64,000 nucleotides of DNA from Prostheceraeus crozeri (lineage: Eukaryota > Platyhelminthes > Polycladida > Euryleptidae), in NCBI GenBank assembly GCA_907163375.1, contig CAJQUW010007073.1, forward strand, positions 517,700-581,699, given 5' to 3'. Of the stretch, positions 51,930 through 63,180 are shown one piece after another. Numbering within the stretch: the stretch's first letter is position 1; each line of letters starts with the position of its first letter. The translations under genes were made by a program, and so were the position numbers. The notes below the pieces were generated by a model. That model ran no database searches. It was not told where the DNA came from and was given only the letters and a program-made list of their open reading frames with translations.

Positions 51930-53345
51930 CTATCGTTTTTCGTCAATCTCCCAAAATCTTAAATGGCGTCTCACATCTAAACGAAGACAGATAGGAACAA
52001 GCCGATTCTTTCAGTGAATTTGTCTCACTCTTAGCTTTCAAACGAGCTATCGCACGACAAAATCCGTCCACTGGAAGCCAAAATCGAAGCGAGCTGTCCA
52101 GGGGGGGGGGACTCAGCGAAACTTTTTCTCGCCGATTGACTTGAAACTCACCATACAGATAGAGAATTTCACGCTGATTCCAAATCTGAAATCCGTTTTC
52201 CCATCCGATGCTTCGTTTTGAAGCTAGAGCCCAAAACGTCCCAAATTCTAACTCTGTCGTTTTTTCGCCAATGTCCCAAAATCTTAAATGGCGTCTCACA
52301 TCTAAACGAAGACAGATAGGAACAAGCCGATTCTTTCAGTGAATTTGTCTCACTCTTAGCTTTCAAACGAGCTATGGCACGACAAAATCCGTCCACTGGA
52401 AGCCAAAATCGAAGCGAGCTGTCCAGAGGGGGGGGAGGTCAGCGAAACTTTTTCTCGCCGATTGACTTGAAACTCACCATACAGATAGAGAATTTCACGC
52501 TGATTCCAAATCTGAAATCCGTTTTCCCATCCGATGCTTCGTTTTGAAGCTAGAGCCCAAAACGTCCCAAATTCTAACTCTGTCGTTTTTCGCCAATGTC
52601 CCAAAATCTTAAATGGCGTCTCACATCTAAACGAAGACAGATAGGAACAAGCCGATTCTTTCAGTGAATTTGTCTCACTCTTAGCTTTCAAACGAGCTAT
52701 GGCACGACAAAATCCGTCCACTGGAAGCCAAAATCGAAGCAAGCTGTCCAGAGGGGGGGGGAGTCAGCGAAAACTTTTTCTCTCCGATGGCGTTCAAATT
52801 CACCATACCGATGCAGAATTTCACGCTGAATCCGAATCTGGCCTCCGTTTTCTCATCCGATGCTTCGTTTGGGCGCTACAGACCAAAACGTCCCAAATTT
52901 TAACTCTGCCAAAATTTTGAAGAAACATTTTTTCTCGCCGATTGACTTCAAATTCACCATACCGATGCGGAATTTTACGCTGATCACGAATCTAAAGTCC
53001 GTTTCACCATTCCACCACGCCAACCTAGACGGTCGCCCACGTCACCTAGACGGTCGCCCACGTCAACCTAGGCGGTCGGCCACGTCAACCCATACGAGAC
53101 CAACACATCCGAGTCTCACACTCTGTCGTTTTCGAGGGGGGAGGGGGAGGGGGAGGGGGAGGGGGGGGGAGTCAGCGAACATGTTGTGAACGTGAACCAA
53201 CCTGCCCGGCACACCACGACAGACCACAACCTCTGTCGTTCCAGAGGGGGAGGAGGGGGAGGGGGAGGGGAGGGGGAGGGGAGGTGGAGGGGAGGGGGAG
53301 GGGAGGGGGGCGCGCCGGTCGGGTGTTTGTCACTTTCTTACTACT
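51930..53345 (-). repeat. Right terminal inverted repeat, with three long internal units
   Basis: Mirror of the left end. Units of 325 bp start at GAGCTGTCC (52,091), 52,416 and 52,741; the left end has only two. The 22-bp minisatellite (53,027-53,090) and G-rich tracts (53,137-53,171 and 53,246-53,310) follow. Its long open frames are repeat artefacts. Confidence 0.9.
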
Positions 53346-53351
53346 TCCGTA
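53346..53351. repeat. Right target-site duplication TCCGTA
   Basis: Identical to 27,996-28,001; confirms the Polinton's right boundary. Confidence 0.95.
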
Positions 53352-54759
53352 CTATATTTCATTTCCAGAAACTGCTTTATTAACGAGTTGATGAAGTTAA
53401 TGGGATATGAGTTGCTTAATAGAATTTTTGTTATATTTTTAATCTCTATGTCAAACAGTTTGCAGCTTGAGCATCCATTATACGCTCTATGGAACACCCC
53501 TATCACAAGTGTACGTTTCCATTGGATAGGGCAGGTAGCATCATAATTCATTAGTAGACCTGCATGTACTTTTCCTAAAAATCGATGTGGATAGGCCATT
53601 ACTTTTGTCGATTTCAACATCCAAAAATGAAATGAAATTTTTACTTTTCTCCACTGTCAACTTTAAATTGGGGTCTTGTGAATTTTAAAAAGAATGAAAT
53701 TCATCTATGTTCTCAATATTATCAAAAACAACTAATATATATGTTCTCAATATTATCAAAAGCAACTAATATATATCATCGACATACCGTCTATAAAACT
53801 TTGGTGCAAATGCCTCATTCATCCAACTTTGCTAAAGGTTAGAAAGAAAGAAATTTGCTAAACGTAGGTCCCAATGGTGAGCTCATAAAAACGCCATCGA
53901 TTTGGCGATATACATTACCATTAAAAGATAGACACCCATTGACCGCAAAACCTTACAGCTTTTTGAAAATGGTTTCATTACATTTGGGCTTACTATTGTT
54001 ATTTTCAATATAAACAAGATCTGTAGCTAAATTAATTACTTCTTATACAGGCACGTTTGTAAACAGTGACTCGACGTCAAAACTAAACAAACAATTGTTT
54101 GTGTCAAATTTGTCCTTCGCAACCTCAATTTCTTGAATGAATTGATTAGTTGAGCTAAGCATATACATTGTACTTCGTGTTGATTTGTTTTTTTATTATT
54201 TCGTCCAAATACTCAGCTAAACCGCATGCCGGATTGCCAATGGTGCTAACAATTGGTCTTGCTCCTTTGCTTTTGTTATGAACTTTAATTGTACCATATA
54301 ATTTACCTATTGAACTACCAGATGGTAGTATTCTCTTGAAAGTGCGAATTGGTATTTTCGGCTTTACATATTTGCTCAAAAAGTACGTCAAGCTTCGTTC
54401 ATCTTTACAGAATGGGTGATTATCTTAATTATTTGGGATACCTATCTTTTCAAATTTATCAGTATCATTGACAATAGCATGTATTTTTGCAGTATACTGT
54501 TCATTATCCAGTACCACCACACCGTTGCCTTTATAATACTAACAGATTTTAATACTTTTATTTTTACTTAATCTACTGAGAGTCCTGTGCATCCTTTTAT
54601 TTTCATAGCTATTAGTGATGCTGCTGCGTCCTTCTCGAATTCTTAAGTTATCATTACAAATTCTTGCTCTATGTCTTTCGACAAGTTATAACATGTACTA
54701 AGTGATTTTTCAATTTCATATCGTAATGTATAGACAGATAGACACTTATTTAGATAGAT
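53352..54759 (-). mobile_element. Penelope-like element: reverse transcriptase, split by Polinton
   Basis: On minus from about 54,700: a KGNGVVVLDNEQY region, GSSIGKLYGTIKVHNKSKGARPIVST (54,391-54,155), LFSFDVESLFTNVP, then QIDGVFMSSPLGP (about 53,860), a palm motif FYRRYVDDIY (about 53,790) and the C-terminal RKSTC/RAYNGCSSC-type thumb block ending near 53,355. These are Penelope RT motifs. Several shifts are present. The nuclease continues at 28,001-27,660, beyond the Polinton. Confidence 0.85.
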
Positions 54760-55205
54760 CCTACGTTTAGCAAATTTCTTTCTTTCTAACCTTTAGCAAA
54801 GTTGGATGAATGAGGCATTTGCACCAAAGTTTTATAGACGGTATGTCGATGATATATATTAGTTGCTTTTGATAATATTGAGAACATATATATTAGTTGT
54901 TTTTGATAATATTGAGAACATAGATGAATTTCATTCTTTTTAAAATTCACAAGACCCCAATTTAAAGTTGACAGTGGAGAAAAGTAAAAATTTCATTTCA
55001 TTTTTGGATGTTGAAATCGACAAAAGTAATGGCCTATCCACATCGATTTTTAGGAAAAGTACATGCAGGTCTACTAATGAATTATGATGCTACTTGCCCT
55101 ATCCAATGGAAACGTACACTTGTGATAGGAATGTTCCATAGAGCGTATAATGGATGCTCAAGCTGCAAACTGTTTGACATAGAGATTAAAAATATTACAA
55201 AAATA
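54760..55205 (+). repeat. Inverted arm copied from the Penelope RT
   Basis: Reverse complement of 53,425-53,869, almost identical; it starts at CCTACGTTTAGC and ends soon after GACATAGAGATTAAAAATAT. It repeats the palm (YVDD) region in the opposite orientation. Spacer between arms is 890 bp. Inverted partial copies are common for Penelope insertions. Confidence 0.85.
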
Positions 55206-55628
55206 TTGCCTAATACCGAGACCTCCAGCATCGCATAGATGTGTTGTAAGCAAACACAGGAATAATTAGCAAAGGTTAACTTCACAAACTCATCAAATAT
55301 GTTTTAGACCTCAGGAATATGATGTCCAAGCTGAATCCTTTGATGTAAAATGTTTCGCTGCATTCTTCAATATTTTGAGTATACACTCCGCGCAATACAT
55401 CCCTGATCCAATTACAGACTTGGGCTGCTATCTATTGACCGTGTATTTGCTCCATCTGGAAAAGTGTATTTCTGGGCATCGATTCTGGGTGTCGTTCTAA
55501 ATAGTTTGCTCCCGTATTTGATTTCCTACTGTGGATAACTGAGTCCTACTGATCTATTTATGCAAGCGATGAATTAATAAATGTCCTTTGACAAATACTC
55601 AATGCAGTATGACATCCGGGCAATCGCA
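55206..55628. other. No gene recognised
   Basis: Short AT-rich spacer between the Penelope arm and the MITE. Confidence 0.4.
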
Positions 55629-55631
55629 TAA

Positions 55632-55854
55632 GGCCTCAGCCACACAAAAGCAGCCAAACACTCGTGAAAGCAAAGCAAGCACGAGTGTCCCGAGCAAACG
55701 CGAGAAAACGTATCTCCTCAAGCTATCAATCGCTCTGGTTTGCTTCGCTCGCGGTGTGCAGTCTACAACTGCTGCTATAAAACAACTGCTTTATATTTTC
55801 CGCAGATCGCTTTGCTTGGAAACGCTTGGAAAAGCTCGCAGTGTGGCTGAGGCC
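55632..55854. mobile_element. Harbinger-like MITE (223 bp)
   Basis: Perfect 14-bp inverted ends GGCCTCAGCCACAC (55,632-55,645 and 55,841-55,854) flanked by TAA on both sides, as expected for PIF/Harbinger TWA duplications. Non-coding; the open frame through it is accidental. Confidence 0.75.
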
Positions 55855-55857
55855 TAA

Positions 55858-57564
55858 GAAACACTTGTCAGAACAACCCGTAATTAAGAAGTTCTTTATA
55901 TCCGGTTCATAATTATATCTTCATGTAAGAAGCACCCGCTGATGTAATAAACTGATAACAGATTGGCTTCAATGATAAAACGTCAGTTTACTCATTGACT
56001 CCTGTTTCCTCTGTGTTCTTAGTATTAGAGACAGTTAGCGAAGAATATTCTGTAAATTTATCGACACAATAAATGTTGAATAAGAAGACATATATGTGAA
56101 GAACTTACTTTCATCTGTTCCAAAATTTGCAAAGATAAATAGAGAGCCCGAAAGATGAAGCTTTCTGGTTGTGAGTTGATACGCTGAATGGTCATAGCCG
56201 CATAAATAGTAAATACACTGTACCTACTAGTTCAATTTCAACCATGTCCATGAACAAAGAGCTTATGTGAATGCTGAGTCGGTATGCAGAGTTCATGACA
56301 TATGACATATGCAGTGAATATGAAACAAATTCTCATTGCTCTTTTCTATTTCTCTAAATGATTATCGGGCTGCACCATTTACACCTTGGTAAACCGAAGT
56401 GCAACTTAAATGATGAGTTCGTAGAATGCCGTATAATACACTGCCGTACAATGCCGTACAATACGTACAATGCCGTACAATACACAAAGAATTTTCCTTT
56501 GATCACGAAACCTGTCTTAAATGCCAGTTCGACTGTTGTAAGAAATCGATTAACGAGCTCCAATGACCTCTGTACATGACATAATCGATATTATCCTGAC
56601 AGATCCATCATCTGATCACCACTTATCTCAAAAATATACATTGGCATTGCATCGAAGTTCAAATAAAGCACATTTTGCGAATCCAAAAATTAGAAAAATA
56701 ACTGAAAACACAAAATAGTTAAAAAAAGTACTCAGTTGAAGACTTTCATTGAATATTTGAGACGGAAGCACCGATCGACTGCTGAATTAATTACTTCGTA
56801 ACATGAGAAAATTTTCCTAGAAAGGAGCTTTGATCACAAGATATGTGCAATCCGCTTTATGACTTCACTTTCCCCTCTAAGATGTTGTCTGCGCCTAATG
56901 AGGCTTTGGTTCGTCTAATTTGCGATGAAGTGCACATTACATGTACAAGATAAGATTGACGCAAGAGGAAATTGGCTTTAATAAATGACTATTTCTATTA
57001 GATATTTTATTTCTAGGTTTTCCACCACATAGCGAGATGATGTATAGCTCATCAACGAGTCCGCGCTAACAAGGACCAGATTCAGCTTATTCAAAGGATG
57101 GAAGCTGGATCTAAAGATCAAAGTGACACAATTTCCGACTCAGAACTATCTAAGATAATAGTGATCAAGAATTGATACTAAGTCACGATGGCAATGATTC
57201 TACGCCTTAGAAATATATTCTAAGTGCGCTGTGAAAAAGACTATGTAAAAATCTAATACAGGCTGATGGAGTTTAAATTTGTATTAGTCAAATAAAACGT
57301 TCATTAACTATTTTTAGCAAAAAAAATGATTGATTCAAGGTCAAAGTATTGTTAAAACACAGCTAAATTTAAAGGCCTTTTTCTTGTAATAAGCTGCCGG
57401 CTTGGATATTGGTTTATGCAATTTACAGATTTTAAGTACATGACTGTTACCGAAATCAGTTGCCAACCCCAGCCGGTACCGATACTCCCATTTAATGCCT
57501 TTGGCCCACGGACTAATTTGATTCTTGTAAAGATTTAGCAATCGCCGCATAACAGAGCAGCAGA
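55858..57564. other. No gene; one small tandem repeat
   Basis: Contains a short array of TGCCGTACAATAC-type units at 56,427-56,482. No other supportable feature. Confidence 0.45.
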
Positions 57565-57690
57565 AATCATAGAAATTTATAACAACGAAACCTCTGCGTG
57601 CAGAATGGAAGTAAAGCTTCATGTAATACACAATAGTCGAACAGAAATCGCACGCATTTTCACTTAGATGCATTTGTCAACGGAGCAATT
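57565..57690 (-). repeat. Dispersed repeat family, copy B (partial)
   Basis: Matches the start of copy A (22,722-22,990): AACAACGAAACCTCT, GGAAGTAAAGCTTCATGTAAT, CGCACGCATTTTCACTTAGA, then diverges. Confidence 0.75.
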
Positions 57691-58024
57691 CTTCGCGTAT
57701 GACAACCATTGACCAAAAACATAAAGTACTTTTTTCCTGAGTAAAATTGCTTGGGATTATCAAAGAATAACCTGAAGTTGATATTTTGGGACTTTATTAA
57801 GGTAATCGTGCATTACTTAGTATTTCAGACAGCCACAAAGACTAATGTCATAATTTTCACCAAAAAATCATCAAATGTCTATAGATTGTTGATGGCGTGA
57901 TCATGTATGTGATCCTGTTTTTTATCAATAAAAATACTAATTTGAGACATGCTTAAAAGTTAGGTACAGTGTTGTCTGCGTTCAACCGCTTTAACTCAAG
58001 TAAAACACGAAGGCTTTGTACAAT

Positions 58025-59291
58025 GTAAGTCAGCGACGTTATATGATGTATTTTTATATTGTTACATGTTCATAGATTATGTTTGCAAAGGCTGATAAAT
58101 ATCAAAAACTACTTCATCATAGAGGAACCAATTATGAAATATCAGTAATATTCTCTTGTTGAAAGCAAACAAATTTTAACTTCGAAAAGTGTAAGTCAGC
58201 GACGATAAATAACGTCGCTGACTTACACGTTCTAATATTCCGTTGGACCATGGCGAGATGTGGACTAAGTGATATCAAAATCTTCGGTGACGGCGTGCCA
58301 AGCCACTTCAAGAATCGCTATATGCTCAGAATGGTGTCTGATAGTATTAGCGCTCAAATGAATGTGACAACTAGTTGGTCATTTTTCGAAACTAGTCACG
58401 GCAAAGGTGTGGCGGGTGCAATTGTTGGGAAGCTGAAGGCTCATGTCCGACGCTTGGTCTTATCGAGACGTGTGCAGGTGAGTTGTGCTGAGGATTTCAT
58501 ATACAACTCGAAACAAGTCGGCGTTAACGTGATTTCATACACGAAAAAATGATGTCTCTGAGGCAATGAAGACATACACGAATGATTGGAGTTTGTTCAC
58601 AATGCAGGTCAAGGACAGTTCCAAACATTTTACAAGACAATTGATTGAGGAAAATATTTGCATAATAAAACAAACATCTCACGTTCGTCGGAGAAAACCA
58701 TCAGTTTAGTAAAGTGATAGCAGCCTTCAATTCATATTGTGTTATTATAGTTTCCTGAATTCAAATGAATACTTCTTATTCTTTAAGTTCACAGTAACTT
58801 GAGTTTGGGGTTCAGAGCTGATATAGAAACAATAATTAGACGAACAAACTCACATTAATGATTTGGAGAACCTTAAAAAGAAAATATTTTTTCTGTAAGT
58901 CAGCGACGAAAAAAATGTGCAAGTCAGCGACGATACAAAAATCAATCTACCACAAGTATATCTAGCTATAAAATTTCGACCATTCAAATGATAACTATGA
59001 TATGCACAAGATATATCCTACAAAAAAATTAACATTCATGCATACAATTCACAGGAATTCCGCTTAATGTAGAAACATCTATAAAATCATTTTTGTGCGC
59101 GTAAGTCAGCGACGTTACTAAATGTCAACACAAAAGTTAGTTGATACATCTTAGAGGTAATTTTTTGATTCCAAGTGAAAGATAGAAGTATAGAATACAA
59201 TTTTAGATGTTCACTTGCTTATGAGTACTTTGATCAGTAATACAAAATTGTGCATAAAAATTAAAAGTCGTGAAAGTGTAAGTCAGCGACG
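58025..59291 (+). repeat. Seven copies of GTAAGTCAGCGACG, one pair as a hairpin
   Basis: Copies at 58,025, 58,191, 58,213 (inverted), 58,895, 58,920 (CAAGTCAGCGACG), 59,101 and 59,278. The second and third form a 16-bp perfect stem (58,189-58,204 with 58,213-58,228) and an 8-base loop. All recur in unit 2. Sequence between copies is not repetitive. They may be binding sites of a transposase or another protein. Confidence 0.9.
58250..58552 (+). pseudogene. SHGKG-type protein fragment
   Basis: 100 residues: MARCGLSDIKIFGDGVPSHFKNRYMLR, then WSFFETSHGKGVAG and VGKLKAHVRR. The D-G-x-x-S-x-x-K/QFKNR and SFF-x-TSHGKG pattern occurs in multicopy uncharacterised proteins of many invertebrates, probably transposon-derived; I recall no verified function. 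It starts 22 bp after the hairpin of the seven-motif set. The rest of the protein is missing. Confidence 0.5.
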
Positions 59292-59324
59292 CAAAGAATT
59301 GTTCTAACGGTTGTATCATTCTAC

Positions 59325-59560
59325 AAGCAGAATGGAAGTAAAGCTTCATGTAATACACAATAGTCGAACAGAAATCGCACGCATTTTCACTTAGATGCAT
59401 TTCTCAACGGTTGTGTAATTGGATTAGAATCAGTCACATGTGCAATTCAAAGCTTTTCATTGGTGGCTGATGCCCCAAATTAGTTCCTCCGAATGTGCCG
59501 CAACTTTGAGTCTATTTCCATTCTAGTCAACTTCCGATAAACAATCTATTTCTATGGCTG
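59325..59560 (-). repeat. Dispersed repeat family, copy C
   Basis: Full-length member of the family at 22,722; the equivalent in unit 2 is 62,086-62,320 (copy D). Confidence 0.85.
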
Positions 59561-59876
59561 AAATTACATCCTTGTGCAAATTAATTGAAACAACACTACA
59601 TTAAGCTATATCCATATCTTTCTTCTTTCTTACATCTCGACTTATTCGAATAAGTATCAATACTCCACTTTCATGAGATTGAATAGTGTAGATATCTTTC
59701 ATTTTCAAGTAATCATTCAATCCTTCATCACATTGTAAGTGCTTACACCATTTGAATTTAAATTCAAATTTTCATAGAAATTGTCATATTGACTATATTT
59801 GGTTGTGTAGAGAGGTTTCTCTTACGTTGATTCTTTACAAACCGAAATCTTTTCTGAACCATTTTCTATCGACGTT

Positions 59877-60415
59877 ATGGATGGTTCACCAGCGAAACGT
59901 ATTAAGATCATTACTTTAAAAGAGAACACATCAAAAACGTACCGACAGATTGCTTCAGTTGTTGGGGTGAGTCTTTCTTCTGTCAGTCGCATCATCCGTC
60001 TTCATTGCAAGACTGGTTCAATCTCACCAAAACGGGCGGGTCGCTGTGGCCGTAAACGGAAAACTGCGTCCAGAGATGATGCTTATCTATTGCGTGAAAG
60101 TGTAAAGGATCCACGGAAGTCGAGTGATGACCTCAACAGAGACTTACAGAGCAAAGGAATTAAAATCAGCTCCTCTACTGTAAGGCGACGGTTGTTAGCG
60201 GCTGGTCGAAAAGCGCGTCGTCCTGTCCGAAAGCAGCTTCTGACAAGAAGAATGAAGCAGAAACGTCTTAACTGGGCCAGAAAGTATCGACATTGGACAA
60301 AAGAGAATTGGAGGAACGTTCTCTTTAGTGATGAAAGCCATATGTTTGTCCAAGGGCAGCGCAGTCAACATGCTAGGAGATCAGATGGTGAGGTGATACG
60401 AGATTCCCATAGTAG
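59877..60415 (+). pseudogene. Truncated Tc1-type transposase
   Basis: Two DNA-binding helix-turn-helix regions (TYRQIASVVGVSLSSVSRII and SSSTVRRRLLAAGRKARRP) followed by the first catalytic Asp motif VLFSDESHMFVQG. It stops soon after HARRSDGE; the rest is replaced by a TAGGTACATG-type short repeat. The second and third acids are absent. Confidence 0.82.
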
Positions 60416-60442
60416 TGAAAACTGTGCCCTACTTCCGAGGGA

Positions 60443-60565
60443 TAGGTACATGGATGGGTACATGTACAATTTAGTGTTATCAATAGGAACATGGATAGGT
60501 ACATGTATAATTCAGTGTTATGAATAGGAACATGTATGACATCTGTTTTACTGGATAGGTACATG
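60443..60565 (+). repeat. Short tandem repeat with GATAGGTACATG
   Basis: About 48-bp units containing GGTACATG and TTCAGTGTTAT blocks; repeated in unit 2 at about 63,205-63,330. Confidence 0.65.
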
Positions 60566-61006
60566 TGTTTAGTACACTCGGTTGAGTACATTGTGTGTTC
60601 GGAACGTCTATGATCGAACTTGTGCGACTTGGTTCTGAGTACTTGGGTACGTACCGATAGACGTCCGTTGTTTGATTTTGAATGGGTTTGCTCAATTGCG
60701 ACTATTGTGACTATTGCAACCATTGTAACCATTAGCGTTCAACCGCTTTAACTCAAGTAAAACACGAAGGCTTTGTACAATGTAAGTCAGCGACGTTATA
60801 TGATGTATTTTTATATTGTTACATGTTCATAGATTATGTTTGCAAAGGCTGATAAATATCAAAAACTACTTCATCATAGAGGAACCAATTATGAAATATC
60901 AGTAATATTCTCTTGTTGAAAGCAAACAAATTTTAACTTCGAAAAGTGTAAGTCAGCGACGATAAATAACGTCGCTGACTTACACGTTCTAATATTCCGT
61001 TGGACC

Positions 61007-61310
61007 ATGGCGAGATGTGGACTAAGTGATATCAAAATCTTCGGTGACGGCGTGCCAAGCCACTTCAAGAATCGCTATATGCTCAGAATGGTGTCTGATA
61101 GTATTAGCGCTCAAATGAATGTGACAACTATTGGTCATTTTTCGAAACTAGTCACGGCAAAGGTGTGGCGGGTGCAATTGTTGGGAAGCTGAAGGCTCAT
61201 GTCCGACGCTTGGTCTTATCGAGACGTGTGCAGGTGAGTTGTGCTGAGGATTTCATATACAACTCGAAACAAGTCGGCGTTAACGTGATTTCATACACGA
61301 AAAAATGATG
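61007..61310 (+). pseudogene. SHGKG-type protein fragment, frame-broken copy
   Basis: Same as 58,250-58,552, but two bases are missing after ATGTGACAACTA, so the frame stops early at 61,192. Confidence 0.5.
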
Positions 61311-62085
61311 TCTCTCAGGCAATGAAGACATACACGAATGATTGGAGTTTGTTCACAATGCAGGTCAAGGACAGTTCCAAACATTTTACAAGACAATTTA
61401 TTGAGGAAAATATTTGCATAGTAAAACAAACATCTCACGTTCGTCGGAGAAAACCATCAGTTTAGTAAAGTGATAGCAGCCTTCAATTCATATTGTGTTA
61501 TTATAGTTTCCTGAATTCAAATGAATACTTCTTATTCTTTAAGTTCACAGTAAACTTGAGTTTGGGGTTCAGAGCTGATATAGAAACAATAATTAGACGA
61601 ACAAACTCACATTAATGATTTGGAGAACCTTAAAAAGAAAATATTTTTTCTGTAAGTCAGCGACGAAAAAAATGTGCAAGTCAGCGACGATACAAAAATC
61701 AATCTACCACAAGTATATCTAGCTATAAAATTTCGACCATTCAAATGATAACTATGATATGCACAAGATATATCCTACAAAAAAATTAACATTCATGCAT
61801 GCAATTCGCAGGAATTCCGCTTAATGTAGAAACATCTATAAAATCATTTTTGTGCGCGTAAGTCAGCGACGTTACTAAATGTCAACACAAAAGTTAATTG
61901 ATACATCTTAGAGGTAATTTTTTGATTCCAAGTGAAAGATAGAAGTATAGAATACAATTTTAGATGTTCACTTGCTTATGAGTACTTTGATCAGTAATAC
62001 AAAATTGTGCATAAAAATTAAAAGTCGTGAAAGCGTAAGTCAGCGACGCAAAGAATTGTTCTAACTGTTGTATCATTCTACAAGC

Positions 62086-62320
62086 AGAATGGAAGTAAAG
62101 CTTCATGTAATACACAATAGTCGAACAGAAATCGCACGCAGTTTCACTTAGATGCATTTCTCAACGGTTGTGTAATTGGATTAGAATCAGTCACATGTGC
62201 AATTCAAAGCTTTTCATTGGTGGCTGATGCCCAAATTAGTTCCTCCGAATGTGCCGCAACTTTGAGTCTTATTTCCATTCTAGTCAACTTCCGATAAACA
62301 ATCTATTTCTATGGCTGAAA
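62086..62320 (-). repeat. Dispersed repeat family, copy D
   Basis: Copy C's counterpart in unit 2, with single-base indels in homopolymers. Confidence 0.85.
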
Positions 62321-62636
62321 TTACATCCTTGTGCAAATTAATTGAAACAACACTACATTAAGCTATATCCATATCTTTCTTCTTTCTTACATCTCGACTT
62401 ATTCGAATAAGTATCAATTACTCCACTTTCATGAGATTGAATAGTGTAGATATCTTTCATTTTCAGGTAATCATTCAATCCTTCATCACATTGTAAGTGC
62501 TTACACCATTTGAATTTAAATTCAAATTTTCATAGAAATTTGTCATATTGACTATATTTGGTTGTATAGAGAGGTTTCTCTTACGTTGATTCTTTACAAA
62601 CCGAAATCTTTTCTGAACCATTTTCTGTCGACGTTA

Positions 62637-63180
62637 TGGTTGGTTCACCAGCGAAACGTATTAAGATCATTACTTTAAAAGAGAACACATCAAAAACGTA
62701 CCGACAGATTGCTTCAGTTGTTGGGGTGAGTCTTTCTTCTGTCAGTCGCATCATCCGTCTTCATTGCAAGACTGGTTCAATCTCACCAAAAACGGGCGGA
62801 TCGCTGTGGCCGTAAACGGAAAACTGCGTCCAGAGATGATGCTTATCTATTGCGTGAAAGTGTAAAGGATCCACGGAAGTCGAGTGATGACCTCAACAGA
62901 GACTTACAGAGCAAAGGAATTAAAATCAGCTCCTCTACTGTAAGGCGACGGTTGTTAGCGGCTGGTCGAAAAAAGCGCGTCGTCCTGTCCGAAAGCAGCT
63001 TCTGACAAGAAGAATGAAGCAGAAACGTCTTAACTGGGCCAGAAAGTATCGACATTGGACAAAAGAGAATTGGAGGAACGTTCTCTTTAGTGATGAAAGC
63101 CATATGTTTGTCCAAGGGCAGCGCAGTCAACATGCTCGGAGATCAGATGGTGAGGTGATACGAGATTCCCATAGTAGTGA
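62637..63180 (+). pseudogene. Truncated Tc1-type transposase, second copy with extra frameshifts
   Basis: Copy of 59,877-60,415 with extra A in runs at about 62,790 and 62,970. Its ATG is changed to ATGGTTGG. Two frames only, the later one from 63,014 (MKQKRLNWARKYRHWTKENW). Confidence 0.8.

Larger units (their letters stand above)
28002..53345. mobile_element. Polinton/Maverick (adintovirus-like) element, 25,344 bp
   Basis: The ends are AGTAGTAAGAAAGTGAC and its exact inverse, with 5'-AG...CT-3' as in known Polintons, flanked by TCCGTA on both sides. Inverted termini are about 1.2-1.4 kb. The interior holds the diagnostic set: protein-primed PolB, retroviral-type integrase, packaging ATPase, adenain-like protease and capsid genes. 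Most genes in the right half are on the minus strand. PolB, a zinc-finger gene, TBP-like and PC4-like genes and a coiled-coil gene are on plus. About 2.66 kb is a later LINE insertion, so the original element was near 22.7 kb. It sits inside a Penelope-like element. Confidence 0.97.
57978..60734 (+). repeat. Tandem duplication, unit 1 (2,757 bp)
   Basis: Runs from GCGTTCAACCGCTTTAACTC to just before the same sequence at 60,735. Contains the seven-motif repeat set, an SHGKG-type fragment, dispersed repeat copy C (59,325-59,560) and a Tc1 fragment. Nearly identical to unit 2 apart from small indels, mostly in A or T runs. Confidence 0.92.

Noticed and set aside
55588-55857. 89-codon frame through the MITE
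   Set aside because: Explained by the MITE sequence; no motif.
57030-57090. Hammerhead ribozyme (Penelope elements often carry one)
   Set aside because: GTTGATGAG is present on the minus strand but the GAAA core is too far away and no stem II forms.
57341-57673. Minus frames starting MHLSENACDFCSTIVYYMKLYF at several places
   Set aside because: They are all translations of the same dispersed repeat, not a gene family.
58025-59291. CRISPR array from the recurring 14-base motif
   Set aside because: Spacing is irregular (about 20 to 680 bp), orientation varies, and the context is animal DNA.
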